NCBI GenBank assembly: GCA_030688735.1
Contig: JAUYJC010000393.1
Coordinates: 1 to 34,653, forward strand
Source of the DNA: Deltaproteobacteria bacterium
Lineage (GTDB): Bacteria > Desulfobacterota > Binatia > UBA9968
Direction of reading: 5' to 3'
DNA: 34,653 nucleotides
Within the stretch, counting starts at the first letter, position 1. Every line of letters begins with the position of its first letter. The notes beneath the pieces were generated by a model, which saw only the letters and a list, made by a program, of their open reading frames with translations, did not search any database and was not told where the DNA came from. Positions 1 through 7,499 of this stretch are shown piece after piece. Both the position numbers and the translations under genes were made by a program.

Positions 1-239
1 TTGCGCTGTCGCAAACCTTAAATGTCAGACAATGCTTATCTCAGTTCCGACTTCTTCCTGCCATCAGCAAGGTATGTGTCGTCTTCTCAGTTTCCGGCGG
101 CACATTGGCCGTGCAGACAATCAATTAGGCTAATTTTCGTAAATCTTCGTCGGATTACAGATCCAATCGGAGACAACGTGCAATGAATTCCCGTCAGCGG
201 GTTGCTTCCCGTCCTTCTTCCATTCACACAAGACAATTT
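1..239. other. Left edge, no gene recognised
   Basis: No supported gene. An open frame on the plus strand runs from the window edge to about base 127, but its translation resembles nothing I know and has no recognisable motif. I see no hairpin followed by a T-run after the membrane-protein gene that ends at 240. Confidence 0.5.
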
Positions 240-716
240 TTATAACTGTGACGACTTCAATTTCTTCTTTGATCCTATAACGGCCGCTATGCGAAATATA
301 AGCGGCGGAAGAAGGAGCATTTGCGCGATAGGGACGAGACCGACATTGATCCCGGGTACGATCGGCATTTGCTCCGCATACGCCCACCGCCCGACTATGT
401 GCACCGCCGCCCATTCGACCAACACAGCTAGGAGAAACCCCGTGGTTAGCATCACGAGATAACCGGGAACCCTCGGGTGCGCAAACCAGTTCTGGTGTCG
501 GAGCACCAACCAGCCCACGGCAACAATCAGCAGCACCATAATCCCATCTCCCAAGCTGGCGACAAAACAGTGCCAGAAAACTGCGGTATTGTAACGGTCG
601 TGTCCGACATAGAGCGGCGCCTGGGCCAATTCCCAGGCATAGTTCACGACCACCCCGACGACAACTATCGATCCGAAAGCCCGCCATCGTAACCAGCATT
701 GCCGCTCAGTCTTCAA
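240..716 (-). CDS. Small multi-spanning membrane protein of unknown function
   Basis: A 158-residue hydrophobic protein that I do not recognise. It has four likely membrane helices at about residues 14-32, 48-68, 84-106 and 128-148. The N-terminus is short and charged and the tail is lysine-rich (KKKLKSS), which suggests a cytoplasmic C-terminus. The frame begins at a TTG with a GAGG ribosome-binding-like sequence about seven bases upstream. No in-frame ATG occurs before the first helix, so TTG is the most economical start. It lies downstream of a CusA remnant and of the copper ATPase, but nothing in the sequence ties it to metals. No polar residues look catalytic, so an enzymatic role is not supported. 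Confidence 0.6.
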   Translation of the reverse strand: MKTERQCWLRWRAFGSIVVVGVVVNYAWELAQAPLYVGHDRYNTAVFWHCFVASLGDGIMVLLIVAVGWLVLRHQNWFAHPRVPGYLVMLTTGFLLAVLVEWAAVHIVGRWAYAEQMPIVPGINVGLVPIAQMLLLPPLIFRIAAVIGSKKKLKSSQL

Positions 717-725
717 TCGGTAACC

Positions 726-910
726 TCAAATTGTCTGACCAGACCTTCTCGTCCCCCCACTTCTCCAAAGCTCGAAAATGACCGGATAGCCGATCAGTTC
801 GTGGAGGAACGAGGTGCTGCCCCCGCCGATCATCGGCGCGCCAATCCGCTTCATCACGTCGGCGCCGGCGCCGTGGCTCCACAGGGTCGTCAGCAAGTCA
901 GAATTTTCGC
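726..910 (-). pseudogene. 3' remnant of a CusA-type heavy-metal RND efflux pump
   Basis: About 60 codons match the extreme C-terminus of CusA/CzcA inner-membrane pumps. The recognisable core reads TLWSHGAGADVMKRIGAPM, followed by GG, TSF, EL and YPVIFELW, the order seen in the last two helices of the family. The frame ends at TGA (726-728) and is closed upstream by TAG near 912, so only the last 5 % or so of a roughly 1040-residue pump remains. It lies directly downstream of the copper ATPase, a usual neighbour of cus/cop efflux genes. I infer that a copper/silver RND operon once stood here and was lost by deletion. Confidence 0.72.
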
Positions 911-972
911 TGCTCAGTCCCTAGAGTGTCCCGACGCTCTCTCTTGGAAAGCAATTGGGAGACGGCCGACGG

Positions 973-3393
973 CTAAAGTTGCAGCTTGTTCAGCCTCAGC
1001 GCGTTGCTGATCACCGACACGGAGCTAAACGTCATCGCCGCGCTGGCGATGATGGGGCTGAGCAACAGGCCGAAAAAAGGATAAAGGACACCGGCGGCGA
1101 TCGGCACGCCGAGGACGTTATAGATAAACGCGAAGAATAAATTCTGCCGGATGTTGCGCATGGTGGCGCGGCTCAAGATGCGAGCTTTGGCGATGCCGCG
1201 CAGATCGCCCTTTACCAGAGTGACGCCAGCGCTCTCCATCGCGACGTCGGTTCCAGTCCCCATCGCTATTCCCACATGAGCCTGCGCCAGAGCCGGCGCG
1301 TCGTTGATGCCGTCGCCCGCCATGGCGACCATCTTTCCCGCCGCCTGCAGGCGCTTGACGACCTCGCCCTTTTGTTCGGGCAAGACTTCGGCCTGGACAT
1401 CATCGATATCGAGCTTTTTCGCCACCGCTTCCGCCGTCGTACGATTGTCGCCGGTGAGCATGACGATTTTAACTCCCTCTTCGTGCAGCAGCCGGATCGC
1501 CTCGGGAGTCGATTTTTTGATCGGGTCGGCGACCCCGAGCAGTCCGGCCACGGCGCCGTCGACGATGACGGACATCACCGTCTGTCCGTCGCGGCGGAGC
1601 TCTTCACCGCGACCCGACAATGCACCGGCATCCACGCCCAGCTCTGCCAGCAAGTGCTGGTTTCCCAGGCCGACTTTTTTCCCGTCTACTGTCCCGACCA
1701 CCCCTTTTCCCGTCACCGAGCGAAAGTCCTTCGCTTCAGACAGTTTGATATCCCGCTCCTGTGCGGCGGCGACGATGGCTGCCGCCAAGGGGTGCTCGCT
1801 CCCCCTTTCCAGGCTGGCGGCCAGGCGCAATATTTCGCCTTCCTCCTGCCCTTTTGATGGAAGCAGCGACACAAGACGAGGCTTGCCCTCGGTTAGGGTT
1901 CCGGTCTTGTCGACAACCAAGGTGTCGATCTTCTCCAACACCTCCAACGCTTCGGCGTTCCTGATAAGCACGCCGGCGGTCGCGCCGCGCCCGGTGCCAA
2001 CCATGATCGACATCGGCGTCGCCAAGCCCAACGCGCAGGGACAGGCGATGATCAACACGGCGACGGCGTTGAGCAGCGCGTAAGCCATTGCCGGCTCGGG
2101 TCCGAACAACGCCCAGACAATGAACGTTACCACCGCCGCCAAAACCACCACGGGAACGAAATAGCCGGCGACGACGTCGGCAAGTTTTTGAATCGGCGCG
2201 CGGCTGCGCTGCGCTTCGGCGACCATGCGGACGATCTGCGCCAAAAGCGTGTCGCTGCCGACGCGCTCGGCGCGCATCACGAGGCTTCCCGTGCCGTTGA
2301 CCGTCCCGCCGGTTACCCGGCTGTCTTTAGTTTTTTCTACTGGGATCGGTTCGCCCGTAATCATCGATTCATCGACCGACGTTGTGCCCTCCAGCACCAC
2401 ACCGTCAACCGGGATTTTTTCCCCGGGACGCACCCGAATACGATCACCAGGCTTAACGCGCTCCAGCGGAATATCCTCGTCGCTGCCGTCGTCGCGCAGC
2501 ACGCGCGCCGTTTTGGGCGCCAGCCCCAATAGCGCTTTGATAGCGCTGCTGGTCCGGCTGCGCGCGCGCAGCTCGAGCACCTGGCCGAGCAGTACCAAGG
2601 CCGTGATCACGGCAGCGGCCTCGAAATAAATCGCGACTTCTCCCCCGTGGCTTCGAAAGGAATCTGGGAATAACTCGGGAAAGAGGATCGCGACGAGACT
2701 GTAGAAATAGGCTGTCCCGACGCCGATGGCGATCAGGGTAAACATGTTCAAGCTTCGATTGACGACGGACGCCCAGCCGCGCTGGAAGAAAGGCCAGCCG
2801 CCCCAGAGCACTACCGGCGTCGCCAGCGCCAGTTGGATCCACGAAAGCAAACGAAGCGAAACGGCGTGCTGGAGCGGCTGTCCCGGTATCATTTCCGACA
2901 TCGCCAGGAAAAGAACCGGTACGGCGAGCACCAGACTGAACCAAAACCTGCGGCTCATGTCGACAAGTTCCGGATTGGCCTCCTCTTCCAAGGTCACGGT
3001 TCGCGGCTCCAAGGCCATACCGCAAATCGGGCAGGAGCCGGGCTCCTGCCGCACCACTTCCGGGTGCATCGGACAGACATATTCAGTCTTGCTGGCAGGA
3101 AACAGGCTCGCTGCTTCCGGCTCGAGCGCCATGCCGCACTTCGGACATGGTCCCGGTTTGCTTTCCCGGACTTCGGGATCCATGGGGCAGACATAAACGG
3201 TCGCTTCGCGCTCGGTCGATTGCTTCGGAGCCTTAGGAACGGTATCGGAAAGAGGTGCCAGGAATTTTTCCGGTTCAGTCTTGAATTGTTCCACACAGTG
3301 GGTACTGCAGAAATAATAGACTTGCCCCTTATGATCGTGCTTACCCGCGGCGCTTTTCGGCTCGACTTCCATGCCGCATACCGGATCTTTCAT
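973..3393 (-). CDS. copA: Cu+-exporting P1B-type ATPase with YHS and two heavy-metal-binding domains
   Basis: An 806-residue P-type ATPase that exports monovalent copper or silver across the inner membrane using ATP. Domains in order: YHS domain at 1-45 (DPVCGMEV, then YYFC and C33); two short zinc-ribbon-like metal-binding motifs at about 67-92 and 105-130, each Y-V-C-P-M-x-P-E followed by C-P-x-C-G-M; membrane segments; actuator TGE (346-348); CPC metal site at 451-453; phosphorylation motif DKTGTLT at 495-501; SEHPLAAA near 532; GDGINDAP in the hinge. YN in the seventh helix and MTFSS in the last helix are the copper-class (IB-1) signature. It has no classical ferredoxin-like CxxC HMA domain; the YHS and twin motifs stand in for it. 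A clear AGGGAGG precedes the ATG. The methyltransferase gene ends 53 bases upstream, so the two are probably co-transcribed. Confidence 0.95.
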   Translation of the reverse strand: MKDPVCGMEVEPKSAAGKHDHKGQVYYFCSTHCVEQFKTEPEKFLAPLSDTVPKAPKQSTEREATVYVCPMDPEVRESKPGPCPKCGMALEPEAASLFPASKTEYVCPMHPEVVRQEPGSCPICGMALEPRTVTLEEEANPELVDMSRRFWFSLVLAVPVLFLAMSEMIPGQPLQHAVSLRLLSWIQLALATPVVLWGGWPFFQRGWASVVNRSLNMFTLIAIGVGTAYFYSLVAILFPELFPDSFRSHGGEVAIYFEAAAVITALVLLGQVLELRARSRTSSAIKALLGLAPKTARVLRDDGSDEDIPLERVKPGDRIRVRPGEKIPVDGVVLEGTTSVDESMITGEPIPVEKTKDSRVTGGTVNGTGSLVMRAERVGSDTLLAQIVRMVAEAQRSRAPIQKLADVVAGYFVPVVVLAAVVTFIVWALFGPEPAMAYALLNAVAVLIIACPCALGLATPMSIMVGTGRGATAGVLIRNAEALEVLEKIDTLVVDKTGTLTEGKPRLVSLLPSKGQEEGEILRLAASLERGSEHPLAAAIVAAAQERDIKLSEAKDFRSVTGKGVVGTVDGKKVGLGNQHLLAELGVDAGALSGRGEELRRDGQTVMSVIVDGAVAGLLGVADPIKKSTPEAIRLLHEEGVKIVMLTGDNRTTAEAVAKKLDIDDVQAEVLPEQKGEVVKRLQAAGKMVAMAGDGINDAPALAQAHVGIAMGTGTDVAMESAGVTLVKGDLRGIAKARILSRATMRNIRQNLFFAFIYNVLGVPIAAGVLYPFFGLLLSPIIASAAMTFSSVSVISNALRLNKLQL

Positions 3394-3446
3394 CGCTTAA
3401 CCTCCCTGGGATAATAACCCATGTTGCAATACCGCCTGTCTTGCAT

Positions 3447-4109
3447 CTATTTCTCGCTTTCTCTAAATTGGCCCGCCGACATCAACTTTTTCCATTCGCT
3501 TTGTCTAGGAAAAAACATAGGCACCCTTTGCCGATAAGCCTCATAGGCAGTGCCGAATTTTTGCACCATCTGCTCCTCTTCTTTTTTCGAGAGCCGGCAA
3601 TAAGCCCACACGATGACAGGAAATAGAACTACCGTCGGAATGGTCGGCCAGTGAATTAGCTGGCCAAAGACCGCAAGAAAAATGCCCGTGTACTGCGGGT
3701 GCCGGACCACGGCGTAAAGTTTGTCAGTCGCCAACCGTCCTTCCTTGGTTGCAACATAAACTTCCCTCCAGCCCTCAGCGAGTACGGAGATGCCGGCGAA
3801 AACGAAAGTATATCCCACAAGCATTTCGACCATGGCGCCCAGTGGTCCCCAACCAAAGAGATAGGCCCAAAGGTGGCCGCTTTCGTGTGCCCACGGAATC
3901 TCTATCCCCAGCCAGCCGGTCAATAGATAAATCGTCAGTGGGAATCCGTACATTTCCGCGTAGAGAGCGATAATGAAGGCCTGGACCAGACCAGCCCTTG
4001 TCCACTCCCTCCACCCCTTGGGCGCGACATAGCGGTAAAGAATCCACGACGCGATCACCACCATGATGATCGAAACCTCCCAAAAGCCTGTGTCTGCTCC
4101 CTGGTCCAT
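3447..4109 (-). CDS. Isoprenylcysteine/phospholipid methyltransferase-like membrane protein
   Basis: A 220-residue integral membrane protein of the ICMT/PEMT-like superfamily, which transfers methyl groups from S-adenosylmethionine to lipid or thiol substrates at the membrane. The family signature is C-terminal: VRHPQYTG (about 156-163), a hydrophobic stretch, then RLSKKEEEQM and a tail ending FFPRQSEWKKLM. Four to five hydrophobic helices precede or flank it. The start has an ideal GAGGAGGGCG 5-8 bases upstream of ATG. It lies directly upstream of the copper ATPase, a frequent neighbourhood for this family in metal-resistance clusters. The substrate cannot be told from sequence. A damaged copy of its last ~48 codons lies at 4495-4638. 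Confidence 0.85.
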   Translation of the reverse strand: MDQGADTGFWEVSIIMVVIASWILYRYVAPKGWREWTRAGLVQAFIIALYAEMYGFPLTIYLLTGWLGIEIPWAHESGHLWAYLFGWGPLGAMVEMLVGYTFVFAGISVLAEGWREVYVATKEGRLATDKLYAVVRHPQYTGIFLAVFGQLIHWPTIPTVVLFPVIVWAYCRLSKKEEEQMVQKFGTAYEAYRQRVPMFFPRQSEWKKLMSAGQFRESEK

Positions 4110-4174
4110 TTTACGCCCTCCTCATCGGTTCGTTTTGAAGAGAATCCCATCTCATCAACCATCCGCTCACGCTT

Positions 4175-4385
4175 CTATGATTTGTCATTGCCTGAGACCA
4201 CAATTCCCATCTTTACGGCGTAGACCGCAGCTTCCACTCCGTTTTTCAGGAGGAGCTTTCTTAACATGTTTTCTATATGCCTCTTCACCGTTGAAGCACT
4301 AACTCCCATCCCTGCAGCAATCTCTTTGTTGCTAGTTCCATGGGCTACCAGCTGGCGGTGTTGTGGTACCTTCCTCTTTGTAGCC
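4175..4385 (-). pseudogene. LuxR/NarL-type HTH fragment
   Basis: The C-terminal DNA-binding domain of a LuxR-family regulator without its receiver. The match starts at about 4357 with [14 protein letters not shown], continues STVKRHIENMLRKL and EAAVYAVKMGI, and ends at TAG (4175-4177). The recognition-helix pattern S-x-S-T-V-K-R-H is intact. Upstream in the same frame the translation is a shifted reading of the adjoining phosphoketolase scrap, so the HTH has no native N-terminus and no recognisable start or ribosome-binding site. I treat it as a decayed response-regulator gene, although a short in-frame product cannot be excluded. Confidence 0.7.
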
Positions 4386-4398
4386 CCGCACGTGGAGA

Positions 4399-4494
4399 TT
4401 CTTGATGCTCCATCTGAGGCGGAAGCTTCATAAGATTGACCACGTTCACCACTCGAAATTTTAAATCGGGGACATAAGAGCGAAGGAGGTCGAC
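4399..4494 (-). pseudogene. Internal fragment of phosphoketolase
   Basis: About 32 codons read [19 protein letters not shown] then NLMKL and EH. They match an internal segment of the intact phosphoketolase in this window ([20 protein letters not shown], encoded around 28040-28125). By hand alignment of 77 bases I count about 12 mismatches, so homology is clear at DNA level. The fragment joins in frame to the methyltransferase tail on one side and adjoins the LuxR HTH scrap on the other. It cannot be functional alone. Confidence 0.82.
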
Positions 4495-4638
4495 CGCAGC
4501 CATAAGCTTTTTCCACTCTCCTTTTCTGGGAAAAAACATGGGCACGCTTTGCCTTTAGGCCGCATGGGCCAGGCCGAGTTGTCGAATCATCTGCTCCTCT
4601 TCTTGTCTTGCCAGCCGATAATAGGCCCTCACGATGCC
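4495..4638 (-). pseudogene. 3' fragment of a second membrane methyltransferase, with in-frame stop
   Basis: This is a second copy of the last ~48 codons of the methyltransferase at 3447-4109: VRAYYRLARQEEEQMIRQLG, then [15 protein letters not shown]. An in-frame TAA (4555-4557) sits where the intact copy encodes tyrosine in EAYRQ; reading resumes in the same frame after it. The N-terminal four-fifths of the gene is missing: upstream of 4638 the translation no longer resembles the family. At its 3' end the frame runs straight into phosphoketolase sequence around KKLMAA, where the two genes share a short L-x-A-A similarity. From 4639 to 4817 I see nothing else. Confidence 0.85.
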
Positions 4639-4817
4639 GGAGGACATGAAAAAGTCCACGAAGCCATCCAACTTAAACTTTCGGCTCCGACGCGAATTCA
4701 GTTCGCGCCCTTCGTTGCCAGCACTCGTGATTTTCAGGAATCGAGGCGGCCCGCGGGTTTCTGAAGACCAGCTTTCAGCCGTATGAGTGTGACAATGGTC
4801 GGGCATGACGAACCTTT

Positions 4818-6167
4818 TTAATATTCTCGCTTCTGCGACCGCGGCACCAACCTCGGAGCAGGCGCGACGATAAAGCCCGGCCGGGTGACCGCGCCATAGG
4901 ATATCGAGAGTGGGTGGCTAGGACCGGAGCGGATGTACGCGCCTGCGGTCTTTCCGCGGTAGAGAAAAATCCCTACCGACGTATAGTCTCGGCGAATCGA
5001 CACCCGATTCCCCTGAACCCGGACCACAGGCTCTCGCGAAGCCGGGACAAATTCCTGCAACACGTAACTGCCCTCGGCCAGCGCCCGGCTGAGGGCCTGC
5101 CTCCAGACGGATGCCGTGACCAGGCGTCCGATCGTGACGTTTACGCTCCCGTATCCTCCGAAGGGCTTCAGGACCCATTTTCCCTGCGCCGAGAGGACAT
5201 GTTTGGCCGCATCCTGGTCCACCACGTACGCCTTCGGAAAGTGGATCGCCACCCACCTCCTTTCAACCGCAGTCAATCGGCGCTGGATCTCCGCACGATG
5301 CATGACCGTGAGAATGGCTTTGCTGTGAAGGATCTCCGATCGGAAGGAGCCCACCATGCTGATCTGACCCCGCCGGTAGGCTTTCAAGAGCGGCGTCAGT
5401 CGATCCCAAATTCGTATGGCGTCGGAAGTGACAAGCCGGCGATAGACGATATCGATCTTCCGACCCCGGACTATGAGTCCGCGATTGTAATCGAGATCCT
5501 CCGGATGCACGATCTCGACCTCCGCGCCGAGGATCTCAAGGCGCTCGCGTACCGCCTCGAACTCGGAGGCGGTTTTCATGCCGAGGACGTCCAGGATCGC
5601 GACCCGCGGACCGGTCCGCGCCGGGGCCCCGGCATGGAATGTCATGATCATCTGCGCCAGGCGCATGACCATCTCACAGGGTTCCAGCGTGAACGACCGA
5701 CAGAAAGCCGCGTAGAGCTCGGTGCCGCGCACCGCTTCCCCTAGCGCGTTCGTATCGTTCATTCCAGCGGAGCCGTCGGCGTTGACTTCCAGAATCCGGA
5801 AGACGTTGTTGACGTAATGGCCATCCAGTCTGAGGATGGGGGCGATGCGATGGTAGCCGGGATCGGTTGCGAGGATCTGCAGGAATTCTTCAGGGAACCG
5901 ATACAGGCGCAAGAGAGGCTCCGTACGCAGCACAATATGCGCCGCTTTCTCCAGAATCTCAGCCAGCGTCGCGCAGCGAGACGCTTCCGCTCGCCATGCT
6001 GCTCGCGTCCAGAGGCGGGGGGTGAGCGAAAACGGAATCGGATCGGTCCCGAACAGCGCATGCCGCCGTGGCAGATCGTCCCGCACCGCAGCCACCGCCT
6101 CCCGAACCGCATCCGGTCGGGACCGGCAGATTCGGTGGAATTCCCTGAGAACGTGCAATGCATTCAT
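4818..6167 (-). CDS. ATP-grasp family ligase of unknown substrate
   Basis: A 449-residue protein with an ATP-grasp fold in its C-terminal half. Visible landmarks: LEVNADGSAGMNDTN at about 128-142, which resembles the pre-ATP-grasp region of glutathionylspermidine-synthase-like enzymes; the Lys/Gly-rich phosphate loop KWVLKPFGGYGSVNVTIG near 335; and the adenine-binding strand SYVLQEFVP near 375. These enzymes form an amide bond through an acyl-phosphate, but the acid and amine cannot be deduced. ATG at 6167 is preceded by GGCGGAG and overlaps the stop of the upstream gnd fragment (ATGA), which supports this start and suggests it was once second in a coupled pair. No partner gene (amidase, alpha-E protein, transporter) lies next to it. 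Confidence 0.78.
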   Translation of the reverse strand: MNALHVLREFHRICRSRPDAVREAVAAVRDDLPRRHALFGTDPIPFSLTPRLWTRAAWRAEASRCATLAEILEKAAHIVLRTEPLLRLYRFPEEFLQILATDPGYHRIAPILRLDGHYVNNVFRILEVNADGSAGMNDTNALGEAVRGTELYAAFCRSFTLEPCEMVMRLAQMIMTFHAGAPARTGPRVAILDVLGMKTASEFEAVRERLEILGAEVEIVHPEDLDYNRGLIVRGRKIDIVYRRLVTSDAIRIWDRLTPLLKAYRRGQISMVGSFRSEILHSKAILTVMHRAEIQRRLTAVERRWVAIHFPKAYVVDQDAAKHVLSAQGKWVLKPFGGYGSVNVTIGRLVTASVWRQALSRALAEGSYVLQEFVPASREPVVRVQGNRVSIRRDYTSVGIFLYRGKTAGAYIRSGPSHPLSISYGAVTRPGFIVAPAPRLVPRSQKREY

Positions 6168-6400
6168 GCCAACGCTCCGCCAAGTTTATCAGGGAACGAC
6201 TTTTCCGAAGCGTCAAAGCAAAACAGGCATGCGATGGGAATCATCAACTGGTAGGAATTTGCGTTCACGCGACACATATCTTCGACCTTGCTCGGGTCCT
6301 TGTCATAGCCCACCACCGAGAAAACGTGGCCAGTCATGTTCAGCAAATGATTTCGCCCCATCACGCCGAACCAGACCATGTTGATTTCATATTTGTCACA
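6164..6400 (-). pseudogene. N-terminal fragment of a GndA-type 6-phosphogluconate dehydrogenase
   Basis: Thirty-five residues match the start of classical 6-phosphogluconate dehydrogenase: FGVMGRNHLLNM, GHVFSVVGYDKDPSKVE. The Rossmann GxGxxG is damaged to W-F-G-V-M-G, with the first glycine lost. After about 6275 homology stops and 36 unrelated residues run to TGA (6164-6166), which overlaps the ATP-grasp start codon. The tail (ending FPDKLGGALA) is probably the end of a different gene that once preceded the ATP-grasp gene, but I do not recognise it. This family (long, GVMGRN type) differs from the GRMG-type gnd at 16380-17414. Confidence 0.72.
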
Positions 6401-6418
6401 ATCCTGCCTTCCGTCAGA

Positions 6419-7422
6419 TCACCGGTGCCACAGGATACGAGCGTCTTCCAGGGGAACCGCAACACCGGAGCGGTGTGGTACCACTCGCGCGGTAAAATCC
6501 GTCACCGGACGTGTCGCAGACACCCGCGCGCTATAGGCGTAGCCCACGGCCGCGCCCACTAGTTCCCGGCTGCGCGCCATCTCCTGCCGCACCGAACCAG
6601 CGCCGTTAACTCCGTCGGCATAAATCTCGACCTTAACCGCATCCGGGTCGAGGTCATCGAGATACATTTGAACCTCAAACACATGATGTTCCCCGTCAGT
6701 CTCAACCTTCATTTCGCCGAAGCGAAGCCCGGTCCATTTCTGCTCCAAAGCATGTTGCCAATTGACCATTTGCCTACCCACGGCGCCTTTGTCGACAGCG
6801 CGCTCACGGTACGCTTCGGCGGCCGGGAGGTAGTATCGCTCGGTGTATTCGCGCACCGCGCGGTTGGTGGAAAAGCGCGGTGTCAACCGCGCCATGCTTT
6901 CCCGCATCCGCCTCACCCAGACCCCGGACCCGCTTGGACCCGTGTAAGAGTGGCCGTCGGGCGGCGCGAGCGTTTTGAAGGTAGGCTCAAGCCGCTCGAA
7001 GCCCGCGCGTGAGCCGCCGATCATCAGACAGTAGCCGATCTCCAATCCCCAGACGCCGCCGCTCGTCCCTTGATCGAGCAGATCGAGTCCGCTCGCTTTG
7101 AGCAGTTCACCACGTCTCATCGTGTCTTTATAATAAGAGTGGCCCGAATCCACAATCACGTCGCCACGTGACAGCAGTGGCGCGAGTTGATTCAAGGTGT
7201 TCTCCGTCACCTCGCCCGCCGGCAGCGAAACCCATATTGCGCGTGGAGCTTTCAGCCGTTCAAGCAGTTCGCCAAGCGAACGCGCGCCGACCGCTCCTCC
7301 GCTTTTAGTTCTTCAATCGGTCCCGGACTTCGATTACTGACGACGACCTCGTGCCCACCTCGCACCAGGCGGCGCGCCATGTTAGCTCCCATCCGTCCTA
7401 ATCCAATCATTCCGCACTGCAT
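6419..7422 (-). pseudogene. Frameshifted 6-phosphogluconate dehydrogenase fused to alpha-glucan phosphorylase C-terminus
   Basis: ATG at 7422, with GGGAGGC upstream, opens MQCGMIGLGRMGANMARRLV, the N-terminus of a GRMG-type 6-phosphogluconate dehydrogenase. The frame breaks near 7291-7305 (one base apparently lost in a GGAGGAGC tract); in the next frame GAVGARSLGELLERLKAPRA restores the alignment through SGGVWGLEIGYCLMIGG to GPSGSG at about 6923. There, without another frame change, the sequence becomes the last ~167 residues of an alpha-glucan phosphorylase: RESMARLTPRFS, YYLPAAEAY, GEHHVFEVQMYLDDLDPDAV, ending PLEDARILWHR. The dehydrogenase's substrate-binding domain and the phosphorylase's catalytic core are both absent. 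It lies 77 bases downstream of zwf, where an intact gnd would be expected. Confidence 0.88.
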
Positions 7423-7499
7423 CGGTTTTGCCTCCCGTTTAATTGTTTTGTATTTTTCAATCGCCTCAAATGATCAGTTGATTCATCGAGCGCGGTAGC

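Noticed and set aside
130..699. 189-residue open frame opposite to the plus strand, overlapping the small membrane protein
   Set aside because: Arginine- and glycine-rich translation without motifs; the overlapping 240-716 frame has clear membrane helices.
1276..2629. Long plus-strand frames inside the copper ATPase gene
   Set aside because: They are antisense readings of a well-conserved P-type ATPase and show no family motif or ribosome-binding site.
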